This document shows positions 33,781-41,672 of a stretch of 64,000 nt of DNA, piece by piece. Origin of the DNA: Janthinobacterium fluminis (GTDB taxonomy: Bacteria; Pseudomonadota; Gammaproteobacteria; Burkholderiales; Burkholderiaceae_D). Numbering within the stretch: the stretch's first letter is position 1; the number at the start of each line of letters is the position of its first letter. The position numbers and the translations under genes are program-made. Below the pieces are notes generated by a model that saw only the letters and a list, made by a program, of their open reading frames with translations, did not search any database and was not told the DNA's origin. The stretch covers positions 558,001-622,000 of the forward strand of contig NZ_JAQQXR010000001.1 in the NCBI RefSeq assembly GCF_028595325.1, in the 5' to 3' direction.

Positions 33781-34808
33781 TCGACCACCGCCTCGGCGAA
33801 CAGTTGCACCTCGATTTCGCCGGCGTCGGCCAGGCCCTTGACGGTGGCCATGATTTCCTGGCGCGTCTGCTCGATGCGCGACAGCGGCACGGGGCCGGAG
33901 CGGCGCATCATGTCCTCGAAGCTTTGCGCCTGGCGGCGCGGCATGGTCTTCAGGATGGCGTCGCGCACGGCCGGCTCGGCGCCCTTGAGGGCGATGGCCC
34001 ACAGCTCCAGCGGCACGTCCTCGAGGATGCGGGTGATCGCCACCTCGCTCTGGCGCGACAGGATGAAGAAGTCGTACATGCTCATCTCGATTTCCGACAC
34101 CACTTCCGGGTCGTGGGCGCGCAGCAGTTCAACCAGGGCGGCGCGGTTGCCCGGCATGCGGTTGAGGATCTCGGCCACCTGGCGGATGCCCTCGACGCTG
34201 GTGCTCTGCGTGTCGAGCGTGCCCAGGCAGCGGCCGACCAGCTCGTCGAGCTCGATCAGCAGGTCGCGGTCGATCTCGTCCAGGCGCGCCAGGTTCAGCA
34301 GCACCAGGTCGCGGCCGTCCAGCGGCAGGGCGTCGAGGATCTGGCCGGCCAGGGCCGGCGGCAGGAAGGCCAGGAAGACGGCTTGCATCTGCACGTGTTC
34401 GTTGACGATGTATTCGGCCAGCCACTTCGGCGAAGCCCACTGCAGGCGGGCCATTTTCGGCCGGATGGCGTCGCCGTAAATATTGTTGAGCACACTGTTG
34501 GCGATGTCGCTGCCCAGCGCCAGGTCGAGCGAACGCTTCAGATAAGTGCGCGAGGCGCCGTGCACGCCGCTTTGCTGGCGGTAGTCGTCGAAGAAGGTTT
34601 GCATCGCGTGCTTGACGGATTCGACCTTGATGCCGCTCATGCGCGACATCACCTGCGTCACTTCGAGCAATTCCTCGCGCGACAGGCAGCGCAGCACGGC
34701 CGCGGCCGGCTCCTCGCCTATGCTGAGCAGCACAATGGCGGCCTGTTCGACCGGCGTCAGCACGGTGCCGTCATCGACGTTGTCGTTCATATTATTGAGT
34801 TCGGCCAT
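33777..34808 (-). CDS. fliG: FliG motor switch protein
   Basis: The 343-residue protein has the three FliG domains: N-terminal FliF-binding (PVEQAAIVLLSIGEEPAAAVLRCLSREE), middle (EHVQMQAVFLAFLPPALAGQILDALP) and C-terminal torque domain (MYDFFILSRQSEV... and FEDMMRRSGPVPLSRIEQ). It transmits torque from the MotA-type stators. It lies between fliF and fliH, overlapping fliF by 17 bp. Confidence 0.95.
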   Translation of the reverse strand: MAELNNMNDNVDDGTVLTPVEQAAIVLLSIGEEPAAAVLRCLSREELLEVTQVMSRMSGIKVESVKHAMQTFFDDYRQQSGVHGASRTYLKRSLDLALGSDIANSVLNNIYGDAIRPKMARLQWASPKWLAEYIVNEHVQMQAVFLAFLPPALAGQILDALPLDGRDLVLLNLARLDEIDRDLLIELDELVGRCLGTLDTQSTSVEGIRQVAEILNRMPGNRAALVELLRAHDPEVVSEIEMSMYDFFILSRQSEVAITRILEDVPLELWAIALKGAEPAVRDAILKTMPRRQAQSFEDMMRRSGPVPLSRIEQTRQEIMATVKGLADAGEIEVQLFAEAVVE

Positions 34809-36537
34809 TTTTCTGCATCCATTGTTTGACGACTTCCGCGACCCGTTCGGGTTCCTTTTCTGCCAGCACTTTCAAGTGGTCGACCATGACGTCGACGGCC
34901 GAGCCGGCCGGCGGCAAGTCATAGTTTTCCAGCAGCGGCACGACCGGCATCGCGTTGGCTTGCGCCTCCATGCCAGGCAACTGTGGCGCGCCGGCCACGC
35001 CAGGGGCGGCCAGGGCGGCCGCGTTGGCGGCGCCGGCGCCGGCCGCGCCGTTGGCGCCGGCGTGCACCAGCTTGGCGTCGGCCGGCTGCATCATTGGCGG
35101 CGCCAGGCGCGCCGTCAGCAGGCGCAGCAGCGGACGCAGCACGAGGAAGAAGCCCAGCAGCGCGCCGACCAGGTACATGGCCCAGCTGCTCATGTCGACG
35201 ACGTTGTCGCGTTCTTCCCACCACTGCGCCACGGGCGGCTTGGCCGGGAAGGCGAGGGCGGACACGGCCAGCACGTCGCCGCGCTCGGTGTTGATGCCCA
35301 GGCCGCCGCGCAGCATCTTGTCCATATCCGCCAGCTGGGCGGCGTTCCAGCCGCTCTTCGCGTTCGGCGCGGCGCCGTTGTTGAGGACGACGGCGACGCT
35401 GAGTTTCTGCAGGCGGCCGCGGCTGCGCTTGATTTGCGTGATGCTGCGGTCATAGGCGAACTGGCGCGAGGTGGCGTTCTTGCGCGCCGTGCCCTCGTCG
35501 GCCGGTTTCGGCGCGGCCGCGGCCGCCGCGGCGGGGTCTGCTGGGTCGGCCGTCGGGGCCGGCACGGCGGCGGTCGGCGCCCGGTTGCTCAACGTGCCGG
35601 GCACGCCCAGCACCATGCGGTTGCGGTCTTGCTCCTCGCGGGTGGCCTCGCTGGTCACCTTCGGCGCTTCGCCGTATTTCTCCACGGTTTCCTCGACGCG
35701 GTCGTTGTCGACGGCGGCCGTGACGCTGACCTTGAAATTGTCTTCGCCGATGACGGGGCCGAGCAGCTCGCGCACATTGCGCTTGATCTCGTCCTGGATG
35801 CGCTTGGCGTTGTCGTTGCCGTTGTTGCCGGCGTCGAAGCCGTCGCTCAGGTCGATGTGGGCCGACAGGTAGTTGCCGGCCTGGTCTACCAGGCTGACGC
35901 GCTGCGGGCTCAGGCTGGCGACGCTGCCGGCCACCATGTTGATGACGGCGGCGATCTGCTCGGTGGCCAGGGTGCGGCCCGGCTTGACGGCGACCACCAC
36001 GGAGGCCGAGGACTTCTCGCCGTCGCTGGAGACGAAGGAGGTGGATTTGGCGATCGACAGGTGGACGCGGGCCGAGGCGATGGCGTCCAGGCTCATGATG
36101 CTCTGCGCCAGCTCGCCTTCGAGGCCGCGGCGGAAGCGCACATCCTGGACGAATTGCGACACGCCCAGCGGATCGCTCTTGTCCATCAATTCCAGGCCGG
36201 CCGGCAGTTGCGCGGTGACGCCTTTCGACGCCAGCATCATGCGCACCTTGCCCAGCTGGCTTTCCGGCACCAGCACCTGGCCCGTGTCCGGGTGCAGGCG
36301 GTAGCCGATGTGCTCGGCGTCCAGGGCGCCCATCATTTCGGTGACGGCGACTTTTTCGCGCGTGCCGAAAACCGGTTTGTAATTGGCCTGGTCGCGCCAG
36401 AAATACATCATGACGATGGCCGTCAGGCCCACGGCCAGCAACAGCAGGGGGGCGAGGGTTTTCAGCAGCGCCGGCGAGGCGGCCGGCAGGCCGGACGCGC
36501 GCCAGCGCGCGAAGAGGGACTTGAGGGTGTTTATCAC
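34792..36537 (-). CDS. fliF: FliF MS-ring protein
   Basis: The 581-residue protein has an N-terminal membrane helix (LLLLAVGLTAIVMMYFW) and the YscJ/FliF periplasmic domain (LDAEHIGYRLHPDTGQVLVPESQLGKVRMML and GVSQFVQDVRFRRGLEGELAQSI). A second membrane helix lies near residue 460 (SWAMYLVGALLGFFLVLRPL). The C-terminal FliG-binding tail includes DHLKVLAEKEPERVAEVVKQWM. It forms the basal-body MS ring. Confidence 0.95.
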   Translation of the reverse strand: MINTLKSLFARWRASGLPAASPALLKTLAPLLLLAVGLTAIVMMYFWRDQANYKPVFGTREKVAVTEMMGALDAEHIGYRLHPDTGQVLVPESQLGKVRMMLASKGVTAQLPAGLELMDKSDPLGVSQFVQDVRFRRGLEGELAQSIMSLDAIASARVHLSIAKSTSFVSSDGEKSSASVVVAVKPGRTLATEQIAAVINMVAGSVASLSPQRVSLVDQAGNYLSAHIDLSDGFDAGNNGNDNAKRIQDEIKRNVRELLGPVIGEDNFKVSVTAAVDNDRVEETVEKYGEAPKVTSEATREEQDRNRMVLGVPGTLSNRAPTAAVPAPTADPADPAAAAAAAPKPADEGTARKNATSRQFAYDRSITQIKRSRGRLQKLSVAVVLNNGAAPNAKSGWNAAQLADMDKMLRGGLGINTERGDVLAVSALAFPAKPPVAQWWEERDNVVDMSSWAMYLVGALLGFFLVLRPLLRLLTARLAPPMMQPADAKLVHAGANGAAGAGAANAAALAAPGVAGAPQLPGMEAQANAMPVVPLLENYDLPPAGSAVDVMVDHLKVLAEKEPERVAEVVKQWMQKNGRTQ

Positions 36538-36558
36538 GTAGTGGTCTTTCGCGTGGAC

Positions 36559-36900
36559 TTACAGGGGCAGCTTGATGAGTTCGTCAACGGCGCCCATCAC
36601 TTTGTTGCGCACTTGCATCAGCATGGAAAACGACAGGCTCGCCTCCTGGCTCGCCAGCATGGCGCCGACCAGGTCGCCGCTCTTGCCGCTGTCGACGTCG
36701 GCCATGCGCTCGGCGGCCAGGCGGTCGTCGTTGTCGACCTTGCCGACGGCATCCTTGAGGCTTTGCGCGAAGGACATGCCGGAGGGCGCCTCGCCGTGCA
36801 GTTGCGCCGCCGGCGCCACCTGCAGCGCGGCCAGCCCTTGGGCATCGTTCGTTAAAGCCGCCAGATCCGCTTTGATCAAGCCCGCCAGTTCATTGCCCAT
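36559..36900 (-). CDS. fliE: FliE hook-basal body protein
   Basis: The 113-residue protein has the FliE C-terminal domain (MSFAQSLKDAVGKVDND and SGDLVGAMLASQEASLSFSMLMQVRNKVM). It joins the MS ring to the rod. The start at 36900 follows a GGGGTGACAAG stretch; the open frame upstream is not conserved. It is the first gene of the fliEFGHIJ operon, divergent from fliM. Confidence 0.92.
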   Translation of the reverse strand: MGNELAGLIKADLAALTNDAQGLAALQVAPAAQLHGEAPSGMSFAQSLKDAVGKVDNDDRLAAERMADVDSGKSGDLVGAMLASQEASLSFSMLMQVRNKVMGAVDELIKLPL

Positions 36901-37456
36901 CTTGTCACCCCTAGTTGATGTTGGCTGCCACATTTGCCGCCCTTGCCGGCCGGCCGGACGGACCGGGACAGGCAGGGGAAGGCGCGTTTTGATTGCCGAC
37001 TCGCGGGCGCGAACCCGATCGGTTTTGATTGTCAGTATGTTGGCCAAACGCAAAGAAAGGTATTCGAGGCAGGATCGCCGCGGCGCCAACCGGCTTGTGT
37101 TGCCGTGCCGCCCGCGACCTGCCTATCATAAACCTGCTGTGCGCCAGCGGCGATTAAAATTCACTTTAAAATCAGTAGTTAAAGGCAGTCCCAGGCTATC
37201 GCCCGGAGGCCCCCTCTATGGGGAATTCTATGCGTGTAAGCTTACCTCTTGGCAACTATATTGTAAAGGGTGTTTTAGGGTTTAGGTATTGATGCGTGGC
37301 AATAATTGTCAAATTGATGTATCGTTTACTTCCGAGATCATCTGACTTTAAGTTACGATGCGTAAATTGGTCCGGCAGGTCACCAGACGTGCCACCGTAA
37401 TTGCGCGCGATCCGTATAATTGCATCGAGACCGATATGATCTGACATGACCATTAC
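36901..37456. other. 556-bp divergent intergenic region between fliE and fliM (lafK absent)
   Basis: No gene is seen in this stretch on either strand. In Flag-2 lateral systems the sigma-54 activator gene lafK lies here. The left third is GC-rich. From about 37140 the sequence is AT-richer and should hold the fliM promoter, including a sigma-54-like element at 37250-37265. Confidence 0.6.
37250..37265 (+). promoter_or_regulatory. Candidate sigma-54 promoter for the fliMNPQR-flhBA operon
   Basis: The sequence TGGCAACTATATTGTA keeps the GG doublet and the ten-base spacing of -24/-12 promoters, with GT instead of GC at -12. It is nearly identical to the element before pbpG at 2674-2690. It lies about 190 bp before the fliM start. 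It would be consistent with the sigma-54 control usual for lateral flagella, but the -12 mismatch leaves it weak. Confidence 0.3.
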
Positions 37457-38332
37457 ATGACGAATATTACAAAGACAGATCAACCCTTGCCGCATCAAAC
37501 CCTCGATTCCTGCCTGCTGGGACGGCCCGTCCACCTGCTGCATGTATTCGCGGCGCAGTTGCGGGAAGACTTGGCGGGCGCCATGCGCCTGCCGATGAGC
37601 CGGCGCTATTGGGGCGCCTACCAGGTCGAGACGGTGGCCTTCAGCCGCGTCGAGGCCGAGGCGCCGGGCGGACGCTGGCTCAGTTTCGGCAACGCGCCGG
37701 GGCAGGTCGGCTTCGCGCTGGAGCGTCCCGTGTTGCTGGACGTCCTCAACTACCGCTACGGCCGCGGCGGCGCCAAGCCGGCCGAGGCGCCCGATCCGGA
37801 CGCCGTGCGCGTGACGGCCACGGAGGAGCGGCTTGCTGTTGTTCTTGGGCAACAATTCGTCGCGACGCTGCTGAGCCGCGTGCGCAACAACCTGGCCGCC
37901 GTCGCCAAGGACGTGCCCGAGGCCGTCGGCGAATTGCGCGCCCAGCCGGGCGTGCATCCGGCCCGCGGCGGCTGGATCGTCACCGTCACGGTGGCTGACG
38001 TCGCCGCCGGCGCCCGCGGCCAGTTCTGGTTTTCGCTCGACAAGGCCGCCATGGCCGACGTGCTGCACGGCTTGCTGCCCGAGCGCGAGCAGGCGAAAAA
38101 AGCGCTGAAGAGCGTGCGCCCGCTGGCTTCGCGCCTGCAGGTGACGCTGGAAGGGCGCCTGGTCAGCAAGGAAGTGCAATTGGGCGCACTCTTCGACTTG
38201 CGCGTCGGCGACGTCATACCGGTCAGCCTGAACCGCACCGACGTCATGCTGGCCGATTCGCGCCTGTTCACGGCCGCCGTGTCGGAACACAAGGGCAAGC
38301 TCTGTTTAACCTCCTTTGAAGATGTCGAATAA
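37457..38332 (+). CDS. fliM: FliM switch protein, lateral type without CheY-binding motif
   Basis: The 291-residue protein has the FliM middle domain (MRLPMSRRYWGAYQVETV, SRVRNNLAAVAKDV) and the C-terminal SpoA domain (LEGRLVSKEVQLGALFDLRVGDVIPVSL). It is about 40 residues shorter than polar-type FliM. The conserved N-terminal LSQ(x)EIDALL segment that binds phospho-CheY is absent; the first residues are MTNITKTDQPLPHQTLDS. This suggests rotation not switched by CheY. It is the first gene of the export operon. Confidence 0.92.
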   Translation: MTNITKTDQPLPHQTLDSCLLGRPVHLLHVFAAQLREDLAGAMRLPMSRRYWGAYQVETVAFSRVEAEAPGGRWLSFGNAPGQVGFALERPVLLDVLNYRYGRGGAKPAEAPDPDAVRVTATEERLAVVLGQQFVATLLSRVRNNLAAVAKDVPEAVGELRAQPGVHPARGGWIVTVTVADVAAGARGQFWFSLDKAAMADVLHGLLPEREQAKKALKSVRPLASRLQVTLEGRLVSKEVQLGALFDLRVGDVIPVSLNRTDVMLADSRLFTAAVSEHKGKLCLTSFEDVE

Positions 38333-38334
38333 TT

Positions 38335-38703
38335 ATGAATATGAACGAAACCAATCCAGATGAGGGTATGTTGGGCGACCTCACGGAAGACATGATCATC
38401 GACCACGTCAGCGACGTCAGCGACGTCACGGCCACGCGCACGCGGCGCGACATTCCGCAGATGATGCGCAAGATCCCCGTCACGCTGACGCTGGAGGTGG
38501 GTTCGGCCCGCATTTCGCTGCAGGAATTGATGGCCATCGGCCCCGACAGCGTGATCGAACTCGACATGCTGGCCGGCGAACCGCTGGTGATCAAGGTCAA
38601 CGGCACGCCGATCGGCCGCGCCGAAGTCGTCGTCGCCGGCGAAAACTATGGCCTGAAGGTGATCGACCTGGACGGCCTGAACCTCGACATGATGACGTCA
38701 TGA
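38335..38703 (+). CDS. fliN: FliN motor switch protein
   Basis: The 122-residue protein has the SpoA domain (MRKIPVTLTLEVGSARISLQELMAIGPDSVIELD, then EPLVIKVNGTPIGRAEVVV). It completes the C ring with FliM. The start lies 2 bp after fliM and its stop overlaps fliP. Confidence 0.94.
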   Translation: MNMNETNPDEGMLGDLTEDMIIDHVSDVSDVTATRTRRDIPQMMRKIPVTLTLEVGSARISLQELMAIGPDSVIELDMLAGEPLVIKVNGTPIGRAEVVVAGENYGLKVIDLDGLNLDMMTS

Positions 38704-39473
38704 CGCTGGCGTTGTCCGGCGCCGCGCGGCGCCGTGCGCTGGCGGCGGCGGGCTTGGGCGCGCTGCTGCTGGGCGCCCTGGCGGCCGCGCCGGCCGGCGC
38801 CGCCGATTTGCTCGCCGGCATAGTGCCGGGCGCGAAAACGGACTTGACGGTCAAGACCCAGATCCTGATCGTCATGACCCTGCTCGGGCTGCTGCCCGTG
38901 CTGGTCATGATGATGACCAGTTTCACCCGCTTCGTCATCGTGCTGTCGCTGCTGCGCCAGGCCCTGGGCCTGCAGCAGGGCCTGCCCAGCCGCATCATCA
39001 CCGGCGTCGCGCTGATCCTCACGCTGCTGGTGATGCGCCCCATCGGCGAGCAAATCTGGACGAATGCCTTCCTGCCCTACGACCAGGACAAGATCGGCTT
39101 GCAGGAAGCCTTGAAAATCGCCGAAAAACCGCTGTCGCGCTTCATGATGGCGCAGACCAGCAAGGCGGCGTTGGCGCAGGTTGCCCACCTGGCCGGCGAG
39201 CCGGCCGCCACCAAGCCCGAGGAGCACGCGTTTACGGTGAAGCTGGCCGCCTTCGTGCTCAGCGAGCTGAAGACGGCCTTCCAGATCGGCTGCCTGCTGT
39301 TCATTCCCTTCCTCGTCATCGACCTGGTGGTGTCGTCGGTGCTGATGGCGATGGGGATGATGATGCTGTCGCCGCTGGTCATTTCGCTGCCGTTCAAGCT
39401 GCTGCTCTTCGTTCTCGTCGACGGCTGGACCCTCACCGTCAACACCCTCGTCACCAGCGTGCAGGCCTACTGA
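38700..39473 (+). CDS. fliP: FliP export gate protein
   Basis: The 257-residue membrane protein has a signal-peptide-like N-terminus, as usual for FliP. The conserved segments are MTSFTRFVIVLSLLRQALGLQQ, the MRPIGEQIWTNAF region and FLVIDLVVSSVLMAMGMMMLSP. It forms the FliPQR export gate. It overlaps fliN by 4 bp and fliQ by 1 bp. Confidence 0.96.
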   Translation: MTLALSGAARRRALAAAGLGALLLGALAAAPAGAADLLAGIVPGAKTDLTVKTQILIVMTLLGLLPVLVMMMTSFTRFVIVLSLLRQALGLQQGLPSRIITGVALILTLLVMRPIGEQIWTNAFLPYDQDKIGLQEALKIAEKPLSRFMMAQTSKAALAQVAHLAGEPAATKPEEHAFTVKLAAFVLSELKTAFQIGCLLFIPFLVIDLVVSSVLMAMGMMMLSPLVISLPFKLLLFVLVDGWTLTVNTLVTSVQAY

Positions 39474-39745
39474 TGCTCACTCCCGATGTCGCCGTCGACC
39501 TGGTCGTCGAAGCCCTGCACCTGGTCATGCTGCTGGCCGTGGTGCTGGTCGTGCCCGGCCTGATCACCGGCTTGCTGGTGGCGCTGGTGCAGGCCGCCAC
39601 GCAGATCAACGAACAGACGATGAGCTTTTTGCCGCGCCTGCTGGTGACGCTGCTGGCGATGATACTGTTGGGGCGCTGGATGACCGGCTACCTGATGGAT
39701 TTTTGCGTTTCGATTTTCCAGCGCGCGGCCACCCTGGTCGGCTAG
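39473..39745 (+). CDS. fliQ: FliQ export gate protein
   Basis: The 90-residue protein has two membrane helices (LVMLLAVVLVVPGLITGLLVALVQAATQINEQT and LLVTLLAMILLGRWM). It is part of the FliPQR export channel. It starts in the fliP stop overlap (TGATG). Confidence 0.95.
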   Translation: MLTPDVAVDLVVEALHLVMLLAVVLVVPGLITGLLVALVQAATQINEQTMSFLPRLLVTLLAMILLGRWMTGYLMDFCVSIFQRAATLVG

Positions 39746-39757
39746 CGCGGCACCGCC

Positions 39758-40540
39758 ATGGAAGACGTACTGACCCAGCTGCTGCCGATGCTGACGGCCT
39801 TGTGGTGGCCGTTCTGCCGCATCCTGGCGATGCTGACGGCGGCGCCGGTGATCGGCGACGCGCTCACGCCGGTGACGGTGCGCGTGCTGATCGCCCTGGT
39901 GCTGGCGATCCTGATGCTGCCGGTGAGCAAGGGCGTCATCGCCATCGACCCGTTCTCGCTGCACGCCGTCGTCGCCACCATCGAGCAGGCCGTGATCGGC
40001 GGCGCGATGGGGCTGGCCTTCCATTTCAGCATGTCCGTCATCGCCGTGCTCGGCTACCTCGTGTCCAGCCAGATGGGCCTGTCGATGGCCGTCATGAACG
40101 ATCCCGTCAACGGCAATTCCTCGGACGTCGTCTCGGCGCTGCTGTCGATTCTCAGCATTATCGTGTTTTTCAGCATAGACGGCCATTTGGTGCTGGCCGG
40201 CGTCGTCGGCGCCAGCTTCCAGGCCTGGCCGCTGGGGCAGGGCTATGGCCCGCTGCTGCTGCAGACGGTGGCCTACAATGTCGCCTGGGTGTTCGCCGCG
40301 GCGATGCTGCTGGCCATCCCCATCGTCTTTTCGACGATGGTGGTGCAACTGGGCTTCGGCTTCCTGAACCGCGTGGCGCCGTCGCTGAACCTGTTCTCGC
40401 TGGGTTTTTCCGTCATCACGCTGTTCGGCCTGCTGATGCTGGCGCAGATCGTCCGTTTCGTGCCCGAGCATTACATCGGCATGACGAATCGCGTGCTGGA
40501 GATGTTGCAGCAACAAATGCGGGTGGCTGGCCATGGCTGA
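39758..40540 (+). CDS. fliR: FliR export gate protein
   Basis: The 260-residue protein has about six membrane helices. It has the FliR segments MLTAAPVIGDALTPVTVRVLIALVLAI, LGYLVSSQMGLSMAVMNDP and VFAAAMLLAIPIVFSTMVVQLGFGFLNR. It completes the export gate. It overlaps flhB by 8 bp. Confidence 0.95.
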   Translation: MEDVLTQLLPMLTALWWPFCRILAMLTAAPVIGDALTPVTVRVLIALVLAILMLPVSKGVIAIDPFSLHAVVATIEQAVIGGAMGLAFHFSMSVIAVLGYLVSSQMGLSMAVMNDPVNGNSSDVVSALLSILSIIVFFSIDGHLVLAGVVGASFQAWPLGQGYGPLLLQTVAYNVAWVFAAAMLLAIPIVFSTMVVQLGFGFLNRVAPSLNLFSLGFSVITLFGLLMLAQIVRFVPEHYIGMTNRVLEMLQQQMRVAGHG

Positions 40541-41672
40541 ATCGAGCACCGGCGATAAAACCGAAAAGGCTTCCCACCAGAAGCTCAGGAAGGCCCGCGA
40601 AGAGGGCCAGGTGGTGCGCTCGCGCGACCTGTCGACGGCCATCGGCATCCTCGTCAGCCTGAAATTGCTGGTCTGGCTGGTGCCCGGCTACCTGCAGGGT
40701 TTCCGCGAATTGTTCGCCATGAGCTTCGTGCCGCTGGGCAGCGAGGGCGCGCTGGAAAACACGCTGTCGGGCATTTTCGCCAGCGCCGTGGCGCTGCTGA
40801 TCAAGATGCTGCTGCCGCTGTTCGTCGTGCCGCTGGCCATCGTGCTCGGCTCGATGATCCCCGGCGGCTGGGTCATCAGCACGAAGAACTGGATGCCGAA
40901 GTTCGAGCGCCTGAGCCCGGCCAAGAACCTGGGCCGCCTGGTGTCGCAAAAACACGGCTTCGACTTGCTGGTGTCGATCGGCAAGGCGAGCGTGCTGGGC
41001 TGGGTGCTGGTGCACGTCAGCCGCGCCTCGCTGCAGGACTATGTCGGCTTGCAGAAGCAGACCATGCTGGAGGCCCTGACCCAGGGCGCCGGCCTGATGC
41101 TGGACGGCTTGATGGCGCTGTGCTCGGTGTTCATCTTCTTCGCGCTGATCGACGTGCCGGCCCAGGCCTTCTTTTTCGCCAAGGGCCAGCGCATGAGCAA
41201 GCAGGATTTGAAGGAAGAGCACAAGAGCAGCGAGGGGCGGCCCGAGGTGCGCCAGCGCATCCGCCAACTGCAGCAGCAACTGGCCAGGCGCAGCGTGCGC
41301 AAGACGGTGCCGACGGCCGACGTCGTCATCGTCAATCCCGAACATTACGCCGTCGCGCTGAAGTACGACACCGACCGCGCCGAGGCGCCCTTCGTCGTCG
41401 CCAAGGGCGTCGACGAGATGGCCCTGTACATCCGCCAGGTGGCGCGCGAGCACGGCGTCGAGACGCTGGAACTGGCGCCGCTGGCGCGGGCCATCTACAA
41501 CACCAGCCAGGTGCAGCAGCAGATCCCGGTGCAGTTGTACCAGGCCGTCTCGCAGGTGCTGAACTACGTGCTGCAATTGAAAGCTTTCCGCACTGGGCAG
41601 CGCACTGCCCAGCCACAATTTCCCAACGAGGTGGTCGTTCCATCTCATCTGAGTGAGGTCTCGCCGACATGA
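40533..41672 (+). CDS. flhB: FlhB export specificity switch protein
   Basis: The 379-residue protein starts AESSTGDKTEKASHQKLRKAREEGQVVRS, the FlhB N-terminus. It has four membrane helices and the cytoplasmic autocleavage site NPEH (in VVIVNPEHYAVALKYD). Autocleavage between N and P switches export from hook to filament subunits. Its stop overlaps the flhA start (ATGA). Confidence 0.96.
   Translation: MAESSTGDKTEKASHQKLRKAREEGQVVRSRDLSTAIGILVSLKLLVWLVPGYLQGFRELFAMSFVPLGSEGALENTLSGIFASAVALLIKMLLPLFVVPLAIVLGSMIPGGWVISTKNWMPKFERLSPAKNLGRLVSQKHGFDLLVSIGKASVLGWVLVHVSRASLQDYVGLQKQTMLEALTQGAGLMLDGLMALCSVFIFFALIDVPAQAFFFAKGQRMSKQDLKEEHKSSEGRPEVRQRIRQLQQQLARRSVRKTVPTADVVIVNPEHYAVALKYDTDRAEAPFVVAKGVDEMALYIRQVAREHGVETLELAPLARAIYNTSQVQQQIPVQLYQAVSQVLNYVLQLKAFRTGQRTAQPQFPNEVVVPSHLSEVSPT

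Noticed and set aside
33118-36855. Very long plus-strand open frames opposite fliH, fliG and fliF
   Set aside because: Their His/Gln/Arg/Ala-rich translations are typical antisense artefacts; the minus-strand genes match flagellar families.
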